In this document: one piece after another, positions 11,001 to 21,968 of the stretch
Numbering within the stretch: the stretch's first letter is position 1
How the letters are laid out: each line of letters begins with the position of its first letter
From: Reticulomyxa filosa
Taxonomy: Eukaryota; Foraminifera; Reticulomyxidae
Direction of reading: 5' to 3'
Length of the DNA: 26,431 nucleotides
Assembly (NCBI GenBank): GCA_000512085.1
Contig: ASPP01009279.1
Coordinates: 1-26,431, forward strand
Notes under the pieces: model-generated
Seen by the model: the letters and a program-made list of their open reading frames with translations, nothing else
The model's database searches: none
What the model was told of the DNA's origin: nothing
Position numbers and translations under genes: made by a program

Positions 11001-14000
11001 TCCACATTGTCATTATACCTTTGCTGAAGCACGAAGAGTGCTGTTGTCCAATCGAACGGATTTAGAGCCAGAAGAACTTTCTCCGTTTCTGTTGGAAGCC
11101 AATGCCATTGAAAAGTCCCCTCTAGAGGAAATTGTCAACATTGCCGGCCTGCGATCTCCTGGAGGAATTATCAAAAACACTGCTCACGAATTGAATGCAC
11201 GAATCACTTATCAAGGACCTTATGCTTATTTGAATGGAGGAGTTACCTGTATCCGTCCAATCGCATTGGAAGATGCGATTCGCTATGTGGGAGGCGTTGA
11301 AGTTAAGCAAATGGGACTTTCATATTGCCTTTACTTATCCAAAGAGAGAGACAATATTAATACACTCCAAGTCTCAAATATTGTGACCCACACACACACA
11401 CCTTGTATACAATAAAGAATTTATTTGGATTCTTGACCCGTGCACATTCTTCCAAAGCAATGATTGATCACTGCGCGATATTGGCAACGTTTTTGGCCAA
11501 TAATCCGAGAAACTTGATGGATATGGCCAGGATCGGAGGATACGAAATGCTCGGCAACATATTGCGAGAAAAGCATGAATTGATAACTGAAGAGTTGGTA
11601 CCAGTGCTAATGTCAATGGTCACCAATACCATTCCAAAAACGATTCGAGAACATTTTGCGCGAAGTCGTAATTTAACACGCGAGGTGCGCATATCCGAAT
11701 CCACAATTGCTCTGTATAACCATGTTGGATGTCCTGTGTCTTCCTATAAGAAAAGAATCCACGCAGTTGCACCGACAGCCACCGCATCCCTCGAATTGTT
11801 GGCCGGGATGGACCATCCTGTTCGTGCAATCCATTACAGTCGAGCCATGGATGGACACTCCATGGAGATTACTACCTCGCCATCATCACATCGCAATAGT
11901 GTTCGTCATTCCACCGTGACAACGATTACTGTCGATTCAATGCTTAGCGATCCTTCTATTACTTCAGCTGATCACAACATCTCCATTGGCACAAATGGCG
12001 ATGATGCGTCCATGGGACTAGATTACAGAGAGTTTCATCAGAAAGGGCTCTCCTTGTTGGAATTACCTATCGTGATTGAACGGCGATATGTGCAAGAATT
12101 TTCGGGGATGACAATGAATGGCAGAGATTACGGTGGAGGCTATGACGATGATGAATTTGAAGAAAAACAACATTTCGAAAGGAACATAAAAGAACGTTTC
12201 CAGAACAATCGTTATGCCACTGAGGAAATTTTACTCGCAAATACTCTGCTGATGAAACACGTGATACTGGATTTTGAAATATGGAGCCAGGTTGCAACCA
12301 ATATTCAAAGTGCGTTATACGGGTGGTTGACGGAGTTATGTATGACTGGTCCTTCCATGGCAAGTATGGAAGGGATGCAAAATGCATTGCAATTGAGTCG
12401 TATCAGTGGCTTGTCAGCAACAACCCAACCACAATTACAGTCACAATCACAATCACAATTACAACAATCTTTGAAGATGGCATCGTCGCAATCCTTGAGA
12501 AAATGGAATGCAATGCGATTGCGAGATATCGAATCAATGGATGATATATTGTACATATTGTCACATGAACAAGCTAATACAAAGACTAAAATGGCCATGT
12601 TCCAGTTTGCAGAGCGTTTGATAATGGAAAACTTTCGAGAAGAAGAATTGCAATTAATTGCGGCGTTCCTTGTTCATCACGCCGTAGAATCGGAATACGA
12701 ATACTCGCAGTCTCTTTCAATGGCCAAAGCCAAGCCTGTCAAGAAAGACAAATTCCAAGATGATTGGGCGGCTTTGCGGAAACAGAGATTTGATGCCAAA
12801 ACAAAATCCCAAATCAGTTTCAATGTGGAGAAAAAAGACCTATTGAACGTGAAGAAGACCCACAACAGCGGTCACGACACTGTCGAAAAAAAGAAACACT
12901 CACGAAATGTTTGGATGTGGCATCAAATTGAAGGCTCAATGAAACACGCCGATATTGTCGTCGAATTCATGAAAATACTCTTTGTTTATATTCACAATAA
13001 TGCCATTCACGCGAAAAGTTTTAATGTATCAAAAGAGGGACATATCAACACTAACAACAACAACAATAACAAGACTCAAAGCAACAAATTAAACGCATCA
13101 ATGAGTAATGACATTTTATTGAAACGTTCCAAAGATATGTCGGTGAGCAATTCGAATGTTAAACATTCTTTTGATAGCTATTACCACAATACTCCCCATT
13201 CTCCGGAGAGGAGCGGAACCGTGTCCTTTTCCTCACTTGTTGGAAATGTGTTAATTGATACTGACTTTTTAAACAACTTTGCAAAAATGTGTGAAAAGTT
13301 AAACATCTTTTGGTTCGCAAAGTTACTTTCTCCGATATTGGGTGGACAAGTCAACCGGGCTGCATTGTGCGTTTTAAACAAAATTATGACCAATTCCAAC
13401 GATTATATGACTGCATTTCACGTATGTTATCCATAAGACAAACTACCATTTTTTCCTCTTTTTCGACTAAATGGATAAAAAAACACACACATACATATAT
13501 ACCCATATACACATATAGGAAATGAGTGGATTCCAGATATTGGCATTATTACTACCAAGATTAGAGCCTCATCCACGAGTATGGATATTCCTCTTTAGTT
13601 TGCTGTTTGGAATGGAGCCTCTAAAATGCAGTGCGGTAAACACGCGACTGCCGTTGCCTTTTACGGCACATTCTTTTGGGGAGATGTTTCAATTGGCAAA
13701 GATGAACGAATTTCAAAATAAGTTTGTCGAACAAACGTTGGCTTTATTGTTATCTGTGATTCATGATTATGTCCAACTCGCGATATCCGGATACAATATC
13801 GACATCGGTTATGCAGTAATCGCAACCAAGTTTTTATGGCAAGGGCTGAGAAGTAACAAACATATTCGCGATGCGTTTTTATTTGATGACAGCGCACACG
13901 TTGAGTTCTTGGTGTCCATTTTGTTTGATATCGCCTATGCCAAAATGATTCATCAATGGATACTCCGTGGCGGATTCGGTAGTGGCCGAGTCTCGTTGTA

Positions 14001-17000
14001 TTTGTCGCCCTCGGCTATGCCTGAGTTGGACAATGTCCTGGCGTCATTGCTGATCAAACTGTTGGAAGAAAGAATTCAAAAGCACAAAGTCTATCCATTC
14101 TTTGGTCGCATTATGACAGTTTTGTCTGTGTGCTTTTCAATGTAAGTCTTGCGCTGTCATGTTTTGCACGCGTACATATATGTATATATGTACATAAACG
14201 AACAAATACAAAGGCGTTTCCAATTCGAAAAGTTAAAAAAGATCAACAGTCCCACGATCAAAAGAGACTGATTCAACTTTATTCGGTCAAAATGGTGTGT
14301 GCGTTGTTGCAAAGATTGCAGGCTCTCACTGATAAGAGTTGAGCATTGTACGTTTGTTTGTGTTGGATTGCGACTAAACACTTATGTACATGTGCATGCA
14401 CGTGAATAGAATTATTGCTTGGTAATCTGATGTTCGCAAGCAACGTTCTTTACTTAATTGAAATATGTTCGTCCTCATTACAAAATAACTTTGCGTTCAA
14501 CTTGCTTCCACGAAAGGCCACAAACGAAAAAAAGAAAGCGAAGCCAAGTCGTCGTCGTACGCAAGGGACCAAAAAAACAGAAAACAACGAAGTGGATTCT
14601 CCCCCCGTTTCTCCTCGACCACAGACATCTTTGACAGTGGATAGGCCATCTTTGCGCAAAGAAAGACGACACTCGTTTAGTGGAAACTCGATAGAACTTG
14701 GACAGTTGCGAGTCAAGGCCATGGCAATTAAAACCCCTCCATCTACAGAGTCCTTTCCGGCCACACATACAAAAGTGATGAGGGATGCCTCCCTGGTCCT
14801 TAATTCCGATACCAAACAGAACACTTTGCGATCAGAAAGTATCACACATCATTCGAATATCAGCAACTCCTCTTTCTTGGAGCAAATCCCTCTACCCTTC
14901 AAAATAATGAGGAGATTCTTGTACATTTTACAAGTGTGCAAGTCTGCATTGGATGATCGAATGATAACAGACCAAAGGAAATCCAAAGTGGACGAGCGAG
15001 GATCCTCTCAAAATGATTTGGAGCGATTGTATCATACGTGTCGTAAAACTGTTCAGAGCATTTTGATCTTTTTCATTCACAAATCGTCCGAATTGCCAAA
15101 TAATCATCGACACTTGGAGAAATTGTTACCATTGGTCATTGAGTATCAACAAGTATGTATACATGTGCATGTGTGTTGTATGTTCTGCATGTGAAAAGCA
15201 TGTTTGTACAATGGATAACATGTAGGTATTATTTTTCACGGACGTGAGCGAATCAGACTTTTTCTTTGTTGGTTTGATGCACGTATTAACGAAATTGCTG
15301 ACAAATGTCGCAAGATATGGCGACAAGACGAGCTCGTCTCACACAAAAGAGCGACTAGTACAACATTGTTTGAACGTGTGGGATTGTGTCTTGATGTATC
15401 AGTCTCACTTTTTAAACCGTTATTTAAACAAAGAGCCCGAGCTAAATGAAAAGCTACGCTTGATTGTAACCAAGCGATCATTATTTTTGCAATGGCTGAG
15501 AAAAAGTGGGCTGTCGAAAGCACAAACGACATTGGAAGCTATTTTTGGCAAATTATGGAACGATCGTCATTTGAATGAAATAAATTTGCTTCGAGAAAAA
15601 TTTGAAAAGGATCGGAGTCAATCAAAAATACAACATGAAAATTTATTGCTGTATGAAGGTAAAATAAAGTCAGTGCCATTGCATATTCGTCATGGAAATG
15701 CAAATGCAAGTGGACGAATTAAAGAGCTGCAATCGATTGAATACGCAAGACAATTGGCAAGACAACAGCAGTTTTATTATCGAGATCTGTTTTGTCGCAA
15801 CAAAGGATTTGAACTAATTGTATTGAAATTGCGAATCCAAAGCGCTTTGTGGCAACAATGGACTAATTTGCCGTGGGATGAAGCGTGGTGTGTGGATTTC
15901 GTAGAAGGCCCTCATCGCATGCGCAAGCTCTTGAAACGTCATACCAAATTCATTCGCACGTACAAAGCCAATCGAAAACAATTTTTAGAGTTGTTGCAAA
16001 AATTAGAGTCCATGCAACGCTTTATGAAAGAGTATTACTCGGTTCACGACACTTATTATCGTCAGCAAACTCGACAAAAAGCGCAAAAACAAAAGTTACA
16101 TGCATTGACCACGCCCAATTTGAAGAAAAAGAGTAGCTCCAATTTGCAGAGTTTAAGTGACGATGGTCAAAATAAGACAAGTTTGTCCCAGCCTTCCGGA
16201 GATGACGAGGACATATCTGTCGAAAAATCACTTGGGTCTTCGCTGGCGGAGCAAGAGTCTGCAGAATCCAATGATTGTAAGTCGACAGACGAAACGGGAG
16301 ATGAAGAAAACGAGGAATTGCCATCACCACAGCAATCGTCGTTGGACAACGATCATGACAAAGAGCGAGATACCATTTCCGTACGAGCACAGCGTTCCAA
16401 ATCCAGCTTCCAACGTAATGGTTCCAAAAGTGCCTCCAATCTCAAATCGCGAATGGTTAAACCCAAAGTCCAACTTCCAGAACGAACAACCAATTTGTCC
16501 AAGGACGAATCCAATGAAGACACCAATGGCGGAAGCGGCCTCTCTCCAATCACACCGCCTCCTCTTCTCTCGTCTCAGATTTATAGAGATGAGGAGGACG
16601 AGGCAAACGACGAGAGCAAGTTTGAGATGGCTTTGCGCTTGAGCAATCCCAACACTCCTGCAGGCTCCACTATCACTCAAAAGAATTTGTCTCCTTACGA
16701 AGACAGTCCAACACACGACAAAACGGATTTGAAGTTACGCGAAAACAAAGACAAAACGGTGAGCAAACGTGCAAAGATTGTGAAAAAGAAAGCTCGTCAA
16801 GACGAAGAGGAAGAGGAAGACGATGAAGAAGAAGACGAAGAAGACGAAGACGAAGAAGACAATAGAGACGAAGAAGAAGAACAAAGGGGATATCAACCGG
16901 ATGACAATGGAAGTGAGGACAACAAATGGATGGAAGAGTCGAGTTACAATGATGTCGTGGAGAGTGAAGAAAAGCAAATGCACAATATAAACTACGCACT

Positions 17001-20000
17001 TGGAGAGGAGATTCCGTTATTGGAGTCGCAAGCCAAAGAGATCACGCAATTTCATTTGCGGAAAAACGACAGCACATTAGGAATTGTCGATCGTATGTCT
17101 CGTGTTTTGGGACCAGGAGATGTGTTTGACCGCAAACACATTTACAATTGCAGTACAATTAGCGGCCTCAACGAAGATCATGGCATCGTCTTATTGTGTC
17201 GTACTGCAATGTATTTTTTTTATCGCATTCGAATAGTTGTGGAAACTGGTATGAACGAAAAGAACAAAGAAAGAAGACAACATACACTTTTATTATTGTT
17301 GTATTAGCCAGTTATTTCGATCATTTTTTTTCTTTTGAGGATTCACACATTAAAAAAAAAAACAGGTGAATTAAAGGAAATTGAGCCCAATTTACGACAT
17401 CAAGTTGCATTTACAACCTCATTTGAAATGACAGATCCCGAATTAGGCCCATTGCTCACAGTAAAAAAAATACGATCGATGGCGGATAATACGTCTTCAT
17501 ACAAAAATAACAGTAAACTGGGCCGAGACGATGAAAAGCAGAGAGGAGTTCCAAGCGCGAAACATAAAAATGTAGGTAGCCTGCAAGCAAAAAGTACAGA
17601 GCCAGATAACCACACAGAGTTGAGTGGATTTGAAGAAGCGACAGAAAACAAAGAACCTTTACGGTTTTCCTATGACAGCCTAAGGCACGTGTATAAGCGT
17701 CAATATCAATTGCAACAAATTGCTATCGAATTTTTCTTATTCAATGGCTCCAACTTTTTGCTCATATTTCCTAAGCGACAGTTGATTTATAAATGCAAGA
17801 AAGGAGGAAAGGACATATACACATATGCTAATATCCTTATTTTTCTCTCCCTTTTGTTGGATAATGTGCTTTTTGTGTTTAGCGAACGGGACGCGGTGTT
17901 CGAAGAAGTGCAAAATGCCGAGTTTTTTAAGCAGCGACAACAACACAGCGACCAACAATTGGAAATGGGTAATTTGAAAACGATAACAACTGGCCAAACT
18001 AGTGACACGCTCCATCACATTCAGGCGACCCAGCAACGCACAAGGTTCCAAATGGTGGCAGAGAGCTTCGGTCGAGTGGCAGATAACATCAGTGTCGTCA
18101 CGAAGCGATGGGAGAATGGTCACATGTCCAACTTTGCTTATTTAATGTTTTTAAACACTTTGGCAGGGCGTTCTTACAATGACATCACGCAATATCCTGT
18201 ATTTCCTTGGATTTTACGAGACTACGAAAGCGAAGTCCTTAATTTGGCTAATCCATCTATCTACAGAGATCTAACCAAACCAATGGGTGCACAAACCGAG
18301 CCTAGGGCTTCAGAGTTCAAAGAACGTTTTGAAACATGGGAAGATCCCACTGGCAAAGCACCCCCTTGGCATTACGGTAGTCACTATTCATGTGCCGCCA
18401 TTGTTCTTTATTTCTTAATTCGATTGGAACCGTTTACAAAGTTTGCAAACAAAAAACAAATTTGTTGTATAAACCATCGACTGGTAATATCTGATCTCTC
18501 TCTCTTTGTGTATGTGTATGTGTATGTAAGAATCGCATTGGAATTGCAAGGTGGCAGATTTGATCATGCAGATCGTTTGTTCAGCAGCATTCCATACAGT
18601 TGGCAGTTAGCATCCGAACACGGAGGTATGCAAGATGTGAAAGAATTGATCCCAGAGTTTTTTTATTTGTCTCATTTCTTGACCAACATTAATCGCTTTA
18701 ATTTTCACAAGACTGAGAAGGAAATTGTTATTGACGATGTTGTGCTCCCTCGGTGGGCTTGTGGAGACCCAGAGAGATTCATTCGTCTTCATCGCGAAGC
18801 GCTGGAGAGTCCATACGTTTCTCAAAATTTGCACAATTGGATTGACTTAATATTTGGCTATAAACAACGAGGAGACGCTGCAGTGGAAGCTTTAAATGTA
18901 TTTTATTATCTAACTTATGAGGGAGCTGAAGATTTGGAGGCAATTGAAGATGAAGTTGAAAAGCAGGGTAAAATTGCCCATATCAATAACTTTGGTCAGG
19001 TACCGGTCAATTGTAACATGTCCATATATGTTTGTGTGCAAAGGATTTTTTTCTCTTGTTGATAGTTTGAAATGGCATTGCACAGACCCCAAAACAATTA
19101 TTTACCAAACCGCATCCGCAGCGAAAAGTAGTTAATCCTTTGATTAACATTTATTCTCAACCAGATTTATTACAATCAAGTGACGTACCAACTCCTGCAA
19201 ACAGCGCTGGAGTGAGTTTCTTGAGTGTATTGCCCGATATGAAAGTTGTCTACGCGTTTGGAAATGAGCTGTTGGTTCCACCTGAATTTAAATACTCGAT
19301 TAAATGGGGATTTCCAGATCGTAGTTTACGCGTGTTATATAAAAATGAATTAGCTACAGTATTCGAAGATGTGGTCTGTGGTGAAGATGGGCAAGTGAGC
19401 TCTGTAATCATTTCCGATGATGGAACAACCTTGTTCACTGGCAACACGACAGGCTTGATCAACGTATGGAGATTAAAAACAGAGTCACGTGGAGACAGGC
19501 GCAGATCAGCACATGCAACGTTGGCGTTGCGTAGTCGATTGTATGGACACAGTGACCAAATTACATGTATGTCTCACAGTAAAGATTATCGAATTTTGGC
19601 CAGTGGAAGCAAGGATCACACTGTCATTATTTGGGATTTGAATACATTTCAATTTTTGCACCGATTGGAAGGGCATGTTCAAAGTATATCTTGTGTCGCC
19701 ATTCATAATGTTACTGGTTAGGAATTTACTTTATTCCATGATTTTTTATTATAATTATTAAATTAAAACAAAAATAAAATAACAGGGGACATTTTTGTTG
19801 CGGCGGGGCAAGTGATAAGTGCATGGACAATAAATGGTGAATTATTGGCTTATGTGATCACTGGAAAATCTATCTATCACAGTGTCTCTTCGATGTCCGT
19901 CACCAACTTACGTGATTGGCAGCCCAGTCAATGCTGCACCTTGATCACAGGACACAAAGACGGGTCATTGAGATTCTGGTCGCTACTTATTCCAAACGGT

Positions 20001-20748
20001 GCAAAAGAAGTTTTAGATCAAAAACAGGTAATCAAACCAGCTGATGAAGATAACGTTACAGAAATTGACAAATATTTTGCTCCAAAATTGCCTTCCTATC
20101 AAAAGCGACGAATGACACCAAACTTGAATTTATCCAAATACAACAGCAAAAATAATGTAGATTCCAAGAATACCTCATTGAAACAGTTGGCTGGTGACAC
20201 CACATTACGATTTAAACCCATGTGCACCAAATCCAAAAAACAAAGTAAACCTGTCACACAAATCCATGCCTCTGCATTCACACATCAGTACCTGTGGACT
20301 GGTGATGCTGATGGAAAGGTGTCACAATGGGAAATTAAAAAAGGTATACTTTTATCCTTCTTTGCCACGTTTGCTATTATACAATTGAAAGATTTTTTAA
20401 ACTTAATCTAGATCTTACTTTTAGGAAAGTGAGAGAAAACACAGTTTTGCAAATGTTGTGTGTGTTTTCATCTTACAAGTGGCTGAGCACTGGGTCGATG
20501 ACAAAGACTTCACCAACTGTCCGAAATGCAATAAACTGTTTACAGTCATTGAAAGAAAACATCATTGCAGAAAATGTGGCCAAATCTTTTGCAACAGTTG
20601 TTCCACTTGTAAAGCAGTATTGCCAGAGATGGGTTTTGGTGAACCAGTGAGAGTATGCGATTTTTGTTGGGAGAGACTTAAAGATTATGACACAATAGTC
20701 TCAGGTAGCGTACCGTCCAACACACAAGTGTTGGAAGAATTTCCATGA
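5086..20748 (+). CDS. ALFY/WDFY3-type BEACH-WD40-FYVE giant protein, 22 exons
   Basis: Reconstructed exons: 5086-5259, 5341-5723, 5839-6582, 6695-7062, 7172-7365, 7446-8110, 8195-8552, 8672-8767, 8845-9732, 9833-9929, 10070-11301, 11418-13421, 13519-14127, 14214-14337, 14410-15152, 15226-17248, 17366-17780, 17883-18440, 18531-18999, 19086-19716, 19786-20343 and 20480-20748. They sum to 13,602 nt, about 4,533 residues; human ALFY has about 3,526. The ATG follows an in-frame TGA at 5080-5082. Order: helical armadillo-like region, SAM (about 892-961), ConA-like domain (about 1370-1600), helical region, acidic tract (about 3418-3455), PH (about 3519-3715), BEACH (about 3776-4060), WD40 (about 4090-4440), FYVE (about 4447-4515). 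ALFY binds PI3P and scaffolds selective autophagy of protein aggregates. BEACH and FYVE match closely, so family membership is firm; the role here is inferred. The 14128-14213 intron is uncertain. Confidence 0.93.
6146..6190 (+). repeat. Polythreonine tract coded by ACA/ACG triplets
   Basis: Fifteen consecutive threonine codons, mixed ACA and ACG, lie in exon 3 of the ALFY-type gene, within an Asn/Ser/Lys/Glu-rich, probably disordered segment. Because ACA and ACG are mixed, the tract is not a perfect microsatellite. The opposite strand reads as a long polyvaline frame, which is a shadow. The insert lies outside any recognised domain. Confidence 0.9.
6583..6694 (+). repeat. TA/CA-rich intronic repeat
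   Basis: This intron of the ALFY-type gene starts GTATTC and is dominated by alternating ACATATATA-type units at about 6590-6645, ending in GCTCAG. Similar runs occupy the introns at 8553-8671, 9733-9832, 13422-13518, the one around 14142-14213, and 25273-25162 of the zinc-finger gene. They create spurious Tyr/Ile-rich open frames and mark introns well. Confidence 0.8.
8343..8551 (+). other. SAM domain within the ALFY-type protein
   Basis: Exon 7 codes, from Trp at 8343, for WTTKDVIKWF, then a spacer, FANRLDGCIEQLQIDGQTL, LSLANNDEWLRNQIGL, and a final helix ending HALHKLKL. This is the SAM order: Trp start, WF/WL helix, buried F, the I-DG-LL turn, the L--LG/IGL turn and a long last helix. 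The domain fills the second half of one exon and ends exactly at the exon border (8552). SAM domains mediate self-assembly or binding to other SAM domains. I know of none in animal ALFY, so its function here is inference. Confidence 0.8.
8672..8767 (+). other. Small coding exon between the SAM exon and exon 9
   Basis: Intron 8553-8671 ends in GACACAG, and 32 codons follow (ESGAILFNHHDLYVLAMDTL and on to NEENCK) before donor GTTATG at 8768. Entry and exit are both phase 0, and the peptide is helical, like its neighbours. The next intron (8768-8844, 77 nt) carries a 15-A run and ends in TCACAG before LFRQKRC. The exon is too short to stand out as an open frame but is needed to link the flanking parts. 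Confidence 0.75.
10210..10900 (+). other. Concanavalin A-like (LamG-type) domain of the ALFY-type protein
   Basis: Exon 11 carries FSTAFWFNLRSG, then a strand-rich region with WYHICVIFQ and LLYINGIKY, and closes with WWIGSIFVFNG, VGFIFGAGTDYEGTF. These are hallmarks of the ConA-like lectin fold found upstream of PH-BEACH in many large BEACH proteins, including ALFY. Its ligand is unknown; in the family it is treated as a structural or binding module. Confidence 0.75.
16801..16890 (+). repeat. Acidic Glu/Asp low-complexity tract
   Basis: About 30 codons, nearly all GAA, GAC, GAG or GAT, encode an unbroken Glu/Asp run in exon 16, just before the PH-BEACH part. It follows a long Ser/Lys/Gln-rich linker (about 16080-16800) with repeated SRSKS-like patches. 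It is probably a disordered linker. The minus-strand frames across it, rich in Phe/Val or Leu/Arg, are shadows. Confidence 0.88.
17104..18999 (+). other. PH-BEACH module
   Basis: The PH part begins with VLGPGDVFDRKH, YNCSTISGL, HGIVLLCRTAMYFF and, after an intron and a charged insert (about 17430-17650), continues with YDSLRHVYKRQYQLQQIAIE and NFLLIFPK. The BEACH domain follows: VTKRWENG, FLNTLAGRSYNDITQYPVFP, KPMGAQTEPR, WEDPTGKAP, HYGSHYS, RLEPFT, ELQGGRFDHADRLF, DVKELIPEFFYL, WIDLIFGYKQRGDAAVEALN and NNFGQ. These are near identical to animal ALFY motifs. The PH insert is longer than in human ALFY. Introns at 17781-17882 and 18441-18530 lie inside the module. Confidence 0.95.
19086..20343 (+). 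other. C-terminal WD40 repeats of the ALFY-type protein
   Basis: Exons 20 and 21 follow the BEACH end TPKQLFTKPHPQRK. Repeats are recognisable at about 19380-19490 (TGLINVWRL), 19535-19645 (YGHSDQITC, GSKDHTVIIWDL), 19650-19850 (EGHVQSISC, ISAWTINGEL), 19866-19990 (ITGHKDGSLRFWSL) and 20250-20343 (WTGDADGKVSQWEI). Between the fourth and fifth there is a Lys/Asn-rich insert (about 20000-20240). In human ALFY the equivalent insert carries the motif that binds ATG8-family proteins; I see no canonical one here. Confidence 0.9.
20480..20748 (+). other. C-terminal FYVE zinc finger
   Basis: The last exon encodes all three FYVE signatures: WVDD (the WxxD motif), RKHHCRKCG (the basic R-HHCR motif) and RVC. 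Eight cysteines lie in four CxxC pairs, so both zinc sites and the phosphatidylinositol-3-phosphate pocket should be intact. It is joined in phase to the last WD40 blade through intron 20344-20479 (136 nt), ending TTACAAG. The protein ends at TGA 20746-20748, about 15 residues after the domain. Confidence 0.96.
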
Positions 20749-21125
20749 AGAAATAAAATTGAGAAACTGTGTTGTTGATGTATGTTAGTTTTTTTCACTT
20801 CATTACTCTGGATTTTTTCTTTTTTTGCTTTCCATTTTTTTTCTCTATGATGATAGATGTAGTATATTTGTTGACTGTAACTTTTTATGCTTTGTAAAAC
20901 CAATGAAGTTATTTCGTACTTATTTGATTGGCATCTCCACAAAAGAATTTATTTTCGAGAAAAAAAGTGTTTGATTGTGACGATTAGCTGCTTTTAGCAA
21001 AAATTAAATGTTATTTTTTCTGCTAGCGTTTTGAGAAACAATTTTTCGAAAAGTTTGTTGTCTTGACACCAACAAAAAAGTTTTCTTCCACACTCCCGAG
21101 CGAATCACCATCCCAAATTATATTA
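20749..21125. other. Convergent intergenic region
   Basis: This 377-nt space lies between the stop codons of two genes facing each other. It is AT-rich with no coding exon. AATAAA follows the plus-strand stop at once (20752-20757), and the minus strand carries AATAAA at 953-948 of the same kilobase (20953-20948), about 173 nt past the minus gene's stop. The two transcripts could therefore overlap at their 3' ends. Confidence 0.5.
20752..20757 (+). terminator. Candidate polyadenylation signal of the ALFY-type gene
   Basis: AATAAA begins four bases after the TGA stop codon. T-rich sequence follows at about 20788-20840, as is common downstream of cleavage sites. If used, the 3' untranslated region would be only about 20-30 nt. 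Confidence 0.35.
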
Positions 21126-21968
21126 TCACTTCCTGTGACTATAAGAGTGATTCATTTGCATTGAACCATTGTTATTGGCCATGCCCATTGGCTGCGCATT
21201 CATTCCAACACCCATGTTCATGTTCCCTAAATTTGGTACAAGGTTCATATTTACGTTCATATTCATTCCCAAGTTCCTATTTACCCCACTTAATCCCACG
21301 AAGCCGTCGTTGCAAGTGTTCGCCATTGTATTTCCATTTCCATATCCAATTGACAAGTTGGACATGCCTCCCATTCTCGCACCCAAATTCATATTCATGT
21401 CCATGCCATACATATGAGTAACTGAATGGGAATTCACTGGCATCCCGATTGGATTAATAGATGGTAAAGACATAGTTCCCATTCCCATGTTGTTGACAGG
21501 ATAGCCGTTCATACCAGGGTTCGCGTCTTTGTTATCAAGGCTATTGCTTGCATTGGACAAACCATTGTTGTGATTTGTATTCATCAAATCTCCACGACGT
21601 GAATAAACTGTATATTTCATGACAGAATTTGTCATTCCGTTGATTTGATTGATATTATTGTTCAAATGTGAGATGGCCCCATTTCCATCATTCCCCATGG
21701 TATATAAAGAAGGTTTGCACAAGTTATTTGTATGATTCCCATTATTGTTTGCAGTACTGTTGTTGTGATAATTGTTGAGGTTTTCCTCACTGGACACATC
21801 CATGGAAGGACTCATAAGTGAAGGGCGATGTGTCAAGGCGATTCCATGTGCATAGCCACCACCATTCGAAATATTATTTATTGTATTGCATGGAAAATAG
21901 GGATTATTTGCACTATTTTGTGCACTATAATTAAAATTGCTGTGACTGGCTTGCTTCTGCTTGTCCAT
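21126..21968 (-). repeat. Met/Asn/Gly-rich prion-like tail
   Basis: The last exon encodes about 280 residues dominated by Asn, Met, Gly and Ser, with imperfect repeats of MGM, MNMN and NLGN types, for example NLGMNMNVNMNLVPNLG. There are few charged residues and almost no predicted helix. This composition is typical of prion-like disordered regions in RNA- and chromatin-associated proteins. The matching plus-strand frames (rich in Phe/Pro/His) are shadows. Confidence 0.85.

Noticed and set aside
16022-16999. Several long minus-strand frames opposite the Ser-rich and acidic linker
   Set aside because: They are shadows of biased sense codons, with no domains and no splice logic.
20425-20479. 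Mini-exon GAAA between TTTTAG and GTGAGA before the FYVE exon
   Set aside because: Including four bases would break the frame; a single intron 20344-20479 joins WEIKK to VAEHWVDD in phase.
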